Assembly (NCBI GenBank): GCA_024225895.1
Contig: JAAEMC010000158.1
Location: 1 to 5,270, forward strand
Length of the DNA stretch: 5,270 bases
Direction: 5' to 3'
From: Desulfobacteraceae bacterium
GTDB lineage: Bacteria > Desulfobacterota > Desulfobacteria > Desulfobacterales > Desulfobacteraceae
Positions 1-5,270 of the stretch are shown here, piece by piece. Under the pieces are notes generated by a model. It was not told the DNA's origin. It did no database searches and saw nothing but the letters and a program-made list of their open reading frames with translations. Positions within the stretch are counted from its first letter, which is position 1, and every line of letters begins with the position of its first letter. The translations under genes and the position numbers were made by a program.

Positions 1-164
1 CCCCTGCCATGGGTGCCCATGACGATTACATCGCAGTTCAAGTCATCCGCCATCATAAGAATTTCCTCCGGCGGGTAGCCCTTGCGTACTTTTATGGATA
101 TAGCTTTATCCGCGTATTGAGGATCGTCTTTGAGTTCCCTGTCGCAAAATATCTTCAGGCGATT
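1..164 (-). pseudogene. Universal stress protein (UspA family) fragment, N-terminal half missing, runs off left edge
   Basis: Read on the minus strand from about base 164 to base 1, the sequence gives an uninterrupted Usp-like stretch. It includes RLKIFCDRELKDDP, then KVRKGYPPEEILMMADDL, then NCDVIVMGTHGRG at the window edge. The G-x-P-x-E-E-I motif followed by D-V-I-V-M-G-THG-(R/K)-G is the hallmark of the Usp C-terminal half, where the glycine loop can bind ATP. Farther into the window the frame reaches a stop at 245-243 with no ATG and no more Usp resemblance, so roughly the first 90-100 residues of a normal ~150-170 residue Usp are absent. The distal end lies outside the window. The whole fragment is antisense to the first ~50 codons of the activator ORF. 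I read it as a gene remnant cut by a rearrangement; an assembly join would look the same. Confidence 0.72.
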
Positions 165-1523
165 TTTTATAAATCTGCTGATGGTTTGATGATCTGTGAT
201 GCCAAAGGGCGGATCCTGAAGCTGAATAAGGCGGCTGAAGTTTTAAACGGGGTCAAGGCCACCGAGGTGCTTGGCAAAGATGTACGAGCCCTTGTAAAGG
301 AAAAACAGATCGACAGATCCGCTACCCAGGAAGTCCTTGAAACCCAGCGCCAGGTGAGTGTGATCCAGACAACACCAAGATCTAAATATACATTGTTGGT
401 TACGGGGACACCTGTTTTTGATGAAGAGAATAATATTTCTTTTGTGGTCGTCAATGAAAGGGATATTTCTTTGATTGAAAGCATGAAAAAGCAATTGGCG
501 CAGGCCAGGCAGGAATCTGAAAAAATTAAGAATGAACTGACTGAACTGATTCTTCTTGAGCTAAAAGAGAACAATATTGTGGCTCAGAGTGATGCAATGA
601 AGCAGACGCTTAAGGTAGCCTTAAAATTGACTGCCATTGATGCTTCAAATATTTTAATACAGGGGGAATCAGGTACCGGCAAGGGTTTGTTAGCAAAATT
701 TATCCACAAGCACGGCGCAGGGAGTCAGAAGCCGTTTATTCAGATCAACTGTGCAGCATTGCCTGAAAATCTTTTGGAAGCTGAATTGTTCGGCTATACA
801 AAAGGGGCATTTACCGGCGCCAGTGAAAAGGGGAAACCAGGACTCTTTGAATTGGCTTCCAAAGGCACGCTTTTCCTGGATGAAATCGGAGAAATGTCCT
901 TGGGTGTTCAGGCCAAACTTCTCAAGTATCTTGATGACCACGAAATTATGCCCATTGGCGGTATTACACCAAAGAAAATCGACTGCTCCATCATTACCGC
1001 CACAAACCGGGATCTTGAAACCCGGACATTCAATAAGAAGTTTAGGTTGGATCTTTTTCACCGGCTCAATACGTTTACACTTTCCATTCCACCATTGAGA
1101 AAGCGTCCTGAAGATATTCTTGAGCTTATCCGGATTAATCTTAAAAAATATAATAAGCTCTACAATCGCCGGGCACGGATTGGTTACAAGGCATTTGACA
1201 TGCTGCAAACCTATGAATTTCCAGGGAATGTCCGGGAACTCATCAATATCATCAAGCAGGCCATTGTCATGAGTGACAGGCGTGATCTGGATGACTATAT
1301 TGTCAATTTGCTGGGCAAGGGAAAGCTTCTTAAAACGACCTATCAGGAACCAGATGAGATTTGTTCTTTGCCTGAGAAAATAAGGCTTGTCGAAAACCAG
1401 ATGCTGAAAAAGGCGGTTGCCAGGTGTAGGACAACTCGTCAGGCAGCCACTTTTTTGGGTGTCAGCCAGCCCTCTGTGGTGAGAAAATTTAAAAAGCACG
1501 GCATCAATATTCAAAAAAAGTAA
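9..1523 (+). CDS. PAS-domain sigma-54-dependent transcriptional activator (bacterial enhancer-binding protein); start uncertain
   Basis: This encodes a cytoplasmic AAA+ activator that hydrolyses ATP to open sigma-54 promoters. A PAS sensor lies at about residues 49-155 (LQAIFYKSADGLMICD onward, then the VVVNERDIS end strand), followed by a short helical linker at ~156-190. The AAA+ domain shows Walker A GESGTGKG (219-226), an intact GAFTGA sigma-54 contact loop (266-271), Walker B LFLDE (288-292), the FRLDLFHRLN arginine-finger region (345-354) and FPGNVREL sensor II (404-411). A Fis/TyrR-like helix-turn-helix is at ~475-497 (RQAATFLGVSQPSVVRK). There is no receiver domain, so the PAS domain probably senses the signal directly. 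Residues 1-48 are antisense to a Usp fragment and resemble no activator. ATG 9 has no Shine-Dalgarno sequence, the frame is open to the left edge, and the next in-frame ATG (189) is inside PAS. The native 5' end may be lost or replaced. The gene reads toward the importer operon and is its likely regulator. Confidence 0.9.
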   Translation: MGAHDDYIAVQVIRHHKNFLRRVALAYFYGYSFIRVLRIVFEFPVAKYLQAIFYKSADGLMICDAKGRILKLNKAAEVLNGVKATEVLGKDVRALVKEKQIDRSATQEVLETQRQVSVIQTTPRSKYTLLVTGTPVFDEENNISFVVVNERDISLIESMKKQLAQARQESEKIKNELTELILLELKENNIVAQSDAMKQTLKVALKLTAIDASNILIQGESGTGKGLLAKFIHKHGAGSQKPFIQINCAALPENLLEAELFGYTKGAFTGASEKGKPGLFELASKGTLFLDEIGEMSLGVQAKLLKYLDDHEIMPIGGITPKKIDCSIITATNRDLETRTFNKKFRLDLFHRLNTFTLSIPPLRKRPEDILELIRINLKKYNKLYNRRARIGYKAFDMLQTYEFPGNVRELINIIKQAIVMSDRRDLDDYIVNLLGKGKLLKTTYQEPDEICSLPEKIRLVENQMLKKAVARCRTTRQAATFLGVSQPSVVRKFKKHGINIQKK

Positions 1524-1524
1524 T

Positions 1525-1544
1525 CTGATTCATTATTAAATCAA
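1525..1544. promoter_or_regulatory. Candidate activator operator, copy 1 (imperfect palindrome)
   Basis: CTGATTCATTATTAAATCAA begins one base after the activator stop codon. It matches the reverse complement of the perfect palindrome at 1650-1669 at 18 of 20 positions. Its centre is about 246 bases upstream of the predicted importer transcription start, a normal distance for an enhancer of a sigma-54 promoter. Binding by the adjacent activator is inferred. Confidence 0.55.
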
Positions 1545-1590
1545 AATCATCCCAAGCTGCTGTTATGACTATATTATCAGATACTTTTTC

Positions 1591-1610
1591 TTGATTCTAT
1601 TTTGTATCAC
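1591..1610. promoter_or_regulatory. Candidate activator operator, copy 2 (degenerate)
   Basis: TTGATTCTATTTTGTATCAC agrees with the palindrome consensus at 15 of 20 positions, including the complete left heptamer TTGATTC and the right-arm core ATCA. It lies 66 bases after copy 1 and 59 bases before copy 3. It is the weakest of the three and could be chance in AT-rich DNA, but its spacing and shared half-sites favour a real lower-affinity site. Confidence 0.35.
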
Positions 1611-1649
1611 TTCGAATTTATCAATATTTTAAGTGAGTTGCCACAAAAA

Positions 1650-1669
1650 TTGATTCAATAATGAATCAA
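1650..1669. promoter_or_regulatory. Candidate activator operator, copy 3 (perfect palindrome)
   Basis: TTGATTCA-ATAA-TGAATCAA is a perfect 8-bp inverted repeat with a 4-base spacer, the form expected for a dimeric helix-turn-helix protein. Its centre is about 121 bases upstream of the predicted sigma-54 transcription start, within the usual enhancer range. Copy 1 repeats it nearly exactly 125 bases upstream, close to twelve helical turns, so both would face the same side of the DNA. No T-run follows, so it is not a convincing terminator. Confidence 0.6.
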
Positions 1670-1722
1670 GCTTTATTTAGAAATGGCAGACAGCCGTCCA
1701 GCATTCAGATAATTTTATTTTA

Positions 1723-1740
1723 ATTTCAAATAGTTGAAAT
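1723..1740. promoter_or_regulatory. IHF-like inverted repeat between the operators and the sigma-54 promoter
   Basis: ATTTCAA-ATAG-TTGAAAT is a 7-bp inverted repeat with a 4-base spacer. Because it is symmetric, it fits the IHF consensus WATCAA-N4-TTR on either strand with one mismatch. An A/T tract (about 1709-1726) lies next to it, as is usual for IHF sites. It is centred about 50 bases upstream of the predicted start, between the enhancer sites and the -24 element, where a bend would help looping. It could instead be the site of another regulator. Confidence 0.35.
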
Positions 1741-1754
1741 ATAAAACAAAGGAA

Positions 1755-1770
1755 TGGCACGCGACTTGCT
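1755..1770 (+). promoter_or_regulatory. Sigma-54 (RpoN) -24/-12 promoter of the importer operon
   Basis: TGGCAC-GCGAC-TTGCT matches the sigma-54 consensus TGGCAC-N5-TTGC(A/T) at every defined position, with GG at 1756-1757 (-24) and GC at 1768-1769 (-12). The predicted transcription start is near 1781, giving a leader of about 54 bases before the first permease gene. A gene for a sigma-54 activator with an intact GAFTGA loop lies just upstream, which strongly supports function. Directly downstream, CAATTAAATAATTG (1771-1784) is AT-rich, which would ease strand opening. Confidence 0.88.
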
Positions 1771-1834
1771 CAATTAAATAATTGTGCAGTTTTGAAAACG
1801 ATAATACCAGATTTAGGCAACAGGACTTAAATTT

Positions 1835-2701
1835 ATGAAAGAAAAATCGCTCAGGCCCTGGTTACTCTTATCGCCCTCTTTAACAGCCGTATTTTTACTT
1901 CTTGTGGTACCGGTATGCTTTGTGGTGGTTTATAGTTTCTGGCTAAGGGCACCCAGCGGCCAGGACATCCCTGCATTCCAGCTTGGAAATTATGCCAAAT
2001 TTTTTGCTGATTTCTTTTATCCTTCAATTATGTTGAGTACCATAAGGGTTGCCATTGAAACCGTTTTCTTATGTCTGGTAATGGGCTATATTCCGGCATA
2101 CTTTTTTTACAAAACAGAATCAAAACTCAAGCCATTTCTCATGATTCTGGTCATGTTGCCTTTCTGGATCAGTTTTATTATCCGTACATTGAGTTGGATT
2201 AACATTCTGGGCGATTCCGGACTCATCAATCATGTACTTATGAAAATGGGGTTCATTCACGAACCCCTGGCCATGCTTTATAATGAAGGCGCCGTGATAA
2301 TGGGGCTTTTACAATATCTTCTGCCGTTTATGATCTTAAATATCTATGTCAGCCTTGATGGTATAGACAAAAGTCTAACCGAGGCGGCAAAAAGTCTTGG
2401 GTGCACCGAATGGCAGGCGTTTAAAGAAATAACACTCCCCTTGAGCCTGCCGGGTGTCAGTGCAGGGTGCCTTCTGGTATTTGTTTTAACCTGCGGTACC
2501 TATCTGCCGCCGATGATCCTGGGCGGTCCCGGCAATGAGATGATCGCAAATCTAATTTTCAAAAGGATCATCGGCACCCTGGACTGGCCGTTTGGCTCTG
2601 CCATCAGTACGATTCTGATGATCCTGCTGGTGATTATTGTGTACACCTATAACCGGTATATGGGAATCGGCCAGATATTCAAGGCATTAAGCACGGATTA
2701 G
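1835..2701 (+). CDS. potB: ABC importer inner-membrane permease, PotB-type (spermidine/putrescine family)
   Basis: This is one of two membrane subunits of a type I ABC importer for polyamines or similar solutes. The 288-residue product has about six hydrophobic segments: residues ~10-34, ~65-92, ~101-124, ~150-172, ~208-232 and ~257-279. Its cytoplasmic EAA loop, which docks onto the ATPase, is at 183-207, beginning EAAKSLG and ending in the LP...PG pattern. Length and layout match PotB, as does the LPFWISFIIRTLSWI block typical of that subunit. ATG 1835 follows AGGA (1822-1825) at nine bases. It is the first gene after the sigma-54 promoter, and the next permease follows 27 bases later. The symbol is a family name; the substrate is not shown by this subunit. 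Confidence 0.9.
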   Translation: MKEKSLRPWLLLSPSLTAVFLLLVVPVCFVVVYSFWLRAPSGQDIPAFQLGNYAKFFADFFYPSIMLSTIRVAIETVFLCLVMGYIPAYFFYKTESKLKPFLMILVMLPFWISFIIRTLSWINILGDSGLINHVLMKMGFIHEPLAMLYNEGAVIMGLLQYLLPFMILNIYVSLDGIDKSLTEAAKSLGCTEWQAFKEITLPLSLPGVSAGCLLVFVLTCGTYLPPMILGGPGNEMIANLIFKRIIGTLDWPFGSAISTILMILLVIIVYTYNRYMGIGQIFKALSTD

Positions 2702-2728
2702 CCATTTGAACAGAAATTGGGAATGCAT

Positions 2729-3529
2729 ATGAAAAAAATAATTTCAGGATGGACGTTAATCAAAATTTATACGCTTCTGGTGTATGTTTGGATGTTTGCT
2801 CCCATAATTGCCGTGGTGATACTGGCATTTAATCCCCATCAGTTCGGGTCTTTTCCCATGGAGGGCTTCAGTTTTAAATGGTTTGTAAAGCTGTCGCACA
2901 ACTCTTCCATTCTGGCGGCGTTTAAGAATTCCCTGATTTTGGGGTCTTTAACCGCAATTTTTGCAACTGCCATCGGTGTGCCGGCAGCCATGGCGTTTAT
3001 CCGGTATGATTTTAAGGGCAAAGATTTGATCAACACTCTTTTGATCGCTCCCATCATGATTCCTGAAGTCGTTCTAGGGGTGGCACTGCTGCTATTTATC
3101 CGTTGGCTGCAGCAACCCAAGAGTTTCATGTTGCTGCTGATCGGTCATGTGGTACTGACCCTGCCCTATGTTCTGCTCATTGTCCAGGCAAGGCTTGTTG
3201 GTATTCGAAAGGAATATGAGGAGGCTGCAATGTCGCTTGGCGCCAGCCCTTTTCAGACATTCAGGGAGATCACCTTTCCCTTGCTTGCACCGGCCATATT
3301 TGCTGGGATGCTTTTTTCATTTACCATATCATTCGATGATGTCACGGCAACCCTCTTCTGGGCAACAGCCCAGAACCAGACGGTTCCGGTTAAAATATTC
3401 GGTATGCTCAGAAATTCCATCAGTCCTGAAATCAATGCCCTGGGCGCTGTCATGATTGTTCTGACTGTTTCAACACCGCTTCTTGCAGGATTTATATCCA
3501 GACGGTTCGCTAAAGGGAAAGGCAAATAA
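2729..3529 (+). CDS. potC: ABC importer inner-membrane permease, PotC-type (spermidine/putrescine family)
   Basis: This is the second membrane subunit, expected to pair with the preceding PotB-type protein. From ATG 2729 it is 266 residues, normal for PotC. It has an N-terminal membrane segment (~10-33), further hydrophobic segments around ~65-90, ~100-123, ~132-155, ~188-210 and ~235-256, and an EAA loop at 165-189 (EAAMSLGASPFQTFREITFP). The family-typical FSFTISFDDV stretch follows. Start choice: GGGA at 2719-2722 is six bases before ATG 2729. An in-frame ATG at 2723 touches that site and a TTG at 2717 overlaps it, so both are less likely. It is cotranscribed with its neighbours; the 47-base gap to the next gene shows no promoter or terminator. 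Confidence 0.9.
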   Translation: MKKIISGWTLIKIYTLLVYVWMFAPIIAVVILAFNPHQFGSFPMEGFSFKWFVKLSHNSSILAAFKNSLILGSLTAIFATAIGVPAAMAFIRYDFKGKDLINTLLIAPIMIPEVVLGVALLLFIRWLQQPKSFMLLLIGHVVLTLPYVLLIVQARLVGIRKEYEEAAMSLGASPFQTFREITFPLLAPAIFAGMLFSFTISFDDVTATLFWATAQNQTVPVKIFGMLRNSISPEINALGAVMIVLTVSTPLLAGFISRRFAKGKGK

Positions 3530-3576
3530 TTAATCTCGAAACCATATTTGAATTTTAAAAAAGAAGGAGGAAAAAA

Positions 3577-4737
3577 ATGGCCAATGATCTGGGGGAAAGA
3601 CTTGACAATGTATATGAAAGTTACAAAGAAGGTAAAATTTCCAGGCGTGACTTTGTCAAATATTTGGGAATTTCAGGTGCTGCATTAGGGCTTGTTGGCG
3701 GACCCTTTGGTATGATTCGACAGGCCATGGCGGCAAAGTCAATACGGTTTGATGGATGGGGCGGAACCGTTTCAGAAGCATTTAGAAAATATGCGTTCAA
3801 ACCCTTTACCGATGCCACCGGGATAAAGGTCATTGATGGAGAGTTCGGAAATGCCGACTCTTATTTGACAAGAGTGAAGGCATCCTATCCGCCGGGTGGG
3901 GAGTATAACCTGGCCCATTTAAGCGGTGTGTTTGACTATAAAAGATATGTGGATTTGGGGTTTGATGTGGTTTTGGACGAAGATAAAATTCCAAATTTAA
4001 AAACAGTCATGCCGGCAATCATGAAACCCTACAGGGCCATAACCAATGGTAAGCTTTCAGCCGTTCCCTATGATTACGGCCTGACCACCATTGCCTATAA
4101 TTCAAAATTTATTTCAGATGACAAAGCCAAAAAAATGGGTGCGGCACTTCTATGGGACAAGGATCTTAAAGGCAAGTTGGGTTCCTGGACAGACTGGCGA
4201 ACCAATATCTGGTATGCATCCTTGAAAACCGGTCAAAATCCCAATGATATTAAAGATATTAAAGCCGTATGGTCCGCCTTAAAGGAGCAGCGTGGTTTGA
4301 TTAAGAAATATTGGGGATCCGGTGCTGAGCAGATGAGTCTTCTGGCCAATGAAGAGGTATATGCGTCCATTGTGTGGTCAGGAAGGGTAAAAACATTGCA
4401 GAACCAGGGCCATACCCATTTAAAACTTCTCATACCGGAAAATGCGTTTTCCTGGCAGGAATGTATTTTTGTTATGAAAGGAACTGATCTTTCTGCAGCC
4501 CATAAATTATTGAACTACATGCTGGCACCTGAATGTGCCTTTGCCATAGCCTCGGGGCAGAGTTATCCGCCAAGTTTAGATCCCAGAAAGGTGACCGTGC
4601 CTGGAGCCGTCGCCGGCCTTCCAGGCTTTGATGCCACCGGAACCCTTAATGGATATCTTTTTGCAGATCCGGGATACTGGAATACCCACCAGCTGGACTG
4701 GGCAGAAAAATGGGACCGGATAATGGCAGGAAGGTGA
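3577..4737 (+). CDS. Tat-exported extracellular solute-binding protein, PotD/PotF-like family
   Basis: This is the periplasmic receptor that delivers solute to the two permeases (386 residues). The N-terminus has a twin-arginine signal: SRRDFVKYLG with R23-R24, a hydrophobic stretch ~30-47, and probable cleavage after AMA at residue 52. Tat export implies folding before export. The mature protein opens with IRFDGWGGTVSEAF and continues FTDATGIKV, as in polyamine-type binding proteins. Pocket-type aromatics are visible in IVWSGRVKT and FSWQECIF, where E. coli PotD has W-N-G and W-M-D. The second acidic pocket residue would be Glu instead of Asp, and the PotD Asp/Glu pair in its central segment is not clearly conserved (TDWRTN here), so the ligand is uncertain. 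AAGGAGG (3564-3570), six bases before ATG, is the strongest ribosome-binding site in the window, fitting a receptor made in excess. It ends with tandem in-frame stops TGA TAA. Confidence 0.88.
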   Translation: MANDLGERLDNVYESYKEGKISRRDFVKYLGISGAALGLVGGPFGMIRQAMAAKSIRFDGWGGTVSEAFRKYAFKPFTDATGIKVIDGEFGNADSYLTRVKASYPPGGEYNLAHLSGVFDYKRYVDLGFDVVLDEDKIPNLKTVMPAIMKPYRAITNGKLSAVPYDYGLTTIAYNSKFISDDKAKKMGAALLWDKDLKGKLGSWTDWRTNIWYASLKTGQNPNDIKDIKAVWSALKEQRGLIKKYWGSGAEQMSLLANEEVYASIVWSGRVKTLQNQGHTHLKLLIPENAFSWQECIFVMKGTDLSAAHKLLNYMLAPECAFAIASGQSYPPSLDPRKVTVPGAVAGLPGFDATGTLNGYLFADPGYWNTHQLDWAEKWDRIMAGR

Positions 4738-4749
4738 TAAAAACCAGCA

Positions 4750-4784
4750 GCTTTAAGCGCTTTCAAACAATAAGCGCTTAAAGC
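4750..4784. promoter_or_regulatory. Intercistronic hairpin between binding-protein and ATPase genes
   Basis: GCTTTAAGCGCTT (4750-4762) and AAGCGCTTAAAGC (4772-4784) are perfectly complementary, giving a 13-bp stem with a nine-base loop. No T-run follows, so it is not a standard intrinsic terminator, and the ATPase gene starts 30 bases later. Its position just after the binding-protein stop codons suggests a 3'-end stabiliser or partial attenuator that keeps binding-protein mRNA more abundant than downstream message. Each arm also contains the self-complementary octamer AAGCGCTT, so alternative pairings or protein binding are possible. Confidence 0.65.
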
Positions 4785-4814
4785 GCATTTCCGACTATTT
4801 GGGGGATATTTATT

Positions 4815-5270
4815 TTGAATCAGGAAAAAGACCCGGCTTTTGTAAAGTTTAAGGGAATTGAAAAGCGTTTTGGGAAGGTTGTTGCGGTAAAAAAGATGGA
4901 TCTTGCCATATCCGAAGGTTCTCTGGTTACACTTCTGGGCCCTTCCGGATGCGGGAAAACAACCCTTTTAAGAATGCTTGCAGGCCTGGAAACACCTACC
5001 CAGGGAGATATTTTTATCAAGGGAAAACGAATTAATGATACACCAATTCACAAACGGAACCTTGGAATGATATTTCAGAATTATGCGCTTTTTCCCCATA
5101 AAACCATTTTTGATAATGTTGCCTTTGGGTTGAAATACAGGAGTGCTTCAAAGGAGATTATTAAGGAAAAGGTTGAAAAAGCTTTGGAAACAGTGAGGCT
5201 TCCCGGGGTTGGAAACCGAATGCCATCCCAGCTTTCCGGTGGACAGCAGCAGCGGATTGCCCTTGCAAGG
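4815..5270 (+). CDS. potA: ABC importer ATPase, PotA-type, C-terminally cut by the window edge
   Basis: This is the ATP-hydrolysing subunit that powers the importer from the cytoplasmic side. 152 codons are present of the ~350-380 usual for PotA. Visible are Walker A GPSGCGKTT (42-50), the Q-loop Q88 in MIFQNYALFPH, and the ABC signature LSGGQQQR (140-147). The window ends at IALAR, just before Walker B, so the H-loop and the C-terminal TOBE-type domain cannot be checked. The start is inferred as TTG 4815: it gives the expected short lead-in before VKFKGIEKRFG, a G-rich site (4801-4805) lies nine bases upstream, and the next in-frame ATG (codon 28) would delete the first beta-strands. It is the fourth gene of the operon, behind a hairpin, and a weak TTG start may lower its yield relative to the binding protein. 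Confidence 0.88.
   Translation, partial: MNQEKDPAFVKFKGIEKRFGKVVAVKKMDLAISEGSLVTLLGPSGCGKTTLLRMLAGLETPTQGDIFIKGKRINDTPIHKRNLGMIFQNYALFPHKTIFDNVAFGLKYRSASKEIIKEKVEKALETVRLPGVGNRMPSQLSGGQQQRIALAR

Noticed and set aside
690..1514. Long open frame (274 codons) on the minus strand opposite the activator
   Set aside because: It mirrors the codons of a gene with complete AAA+ motifs, shows no recognisable domain, and has no independent support.
1525..1680. Palindromes after the activator stop codon as intrinsic terminators
   Set aside because: Stems are short and AT-rich and no T-run follows. The repeated sequence and position fit operators better.
1771..1799. Small inverted repeats CAATTA-AA-TAATTG (1771-1784) and GTTTT-G-AAAAC (1789-1799)
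   Set aside because: They are short, purely AT-rich or have a one-base loop, and lie in the expected melting region and leader. There is not enough to call an operator or riboswitch.
2717..2725. Upstream starts TTG 2717 or ATG 2723 for the second permease
   Set aside because: They overlap or touch the GGGA ribosome-binding site; ATG 2729 has proper six-base spacing.
3356..3375. Perfect 8-bp inverted repeat TTCTGGGC-AACA-GCCCAGAA
   Set aside because: It lies inside the second permease coding sequence with no T-run and no frame disruption, so it is most likely a chance result of codon choice.
1..5270. tRNA, rRNA, CRISPR arrays, insertion sequences or phage genes
   Set aside because: No cloverleaf, regularly spaced repeats, transposase motifs or terminal repeats were seen. 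Apart from the Usp junction, the window is ordinary coding and regulatory DNA.

Overview
The window looks like a chromosomal piece of a Gram-negative, sigma-54-using bacterium. A sulfate-reducer-type Desulfobacterota (Desulfobacter/Desulfobacula-like) fits best. This rests on moderate, AT-leaning composition, a PAS-type sigma-54 activator of a style common in that group, a Tat-exported binding protein, and a universal-stress-protein fragment that reads like those lineages. The taxonomy is an inference; no marker gene is present.

Layout. Bases 1-164 encode, on the minus strand, a recognisable piece of a universal stress protein (Usp). It has lost its N-terminal half and runs off the left edge. 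On the plus strand the same bases are read as the first ~50 codons of a sigma-54-dependent activator (to 1523), whose recognisable PAS domain begins only at about base 153. A rearrangement junction, or possibly an assembly join, therefore lies near 150-175, and the true start of the activator is uncertain. The 311-base gap 1524-1834 is a dense control region. It has three copies of a TTGATTCA-N4-TGAATCAA-type palindrome (1525, 1591, 1650), an IHF-like inverted repeat (1723-1740), and a consensus -24/-12 sigma-54 promoter (1755-1770).

From 1835 onward an ABC importer operon of the spermidine/putrescine (Pot) family is transcribed rightward: permease PotB-type, permease PotC-type, a Tat-signal solute-binding protein with a very strong ribosome-binding site, a 13-bp-stem hairpin without a T-run, and a PotA-type ATPase cut by the right edge after its signature motif.

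Working model. A PAS domain senses a small molecule or redox cue. The AAA+ activator binds the palindromes about 120-245 bases upstream, and DNA bending at the IHF-like site brings it to sigma-54 polymerase, which switches on the importer. The binding protein keeps the family fold and several aromatic pocket positions, but the polyamine-binding carboxylates are only partly recognisable. Substrate is therefore best stated as 'polyamine or related organic amine/other small organic solute, not established'. The most interesting content is the compact, self-contained regulator/operator/promoter/importer cassette and the broken Usp junction at its left end, rather than an unknown protein family.
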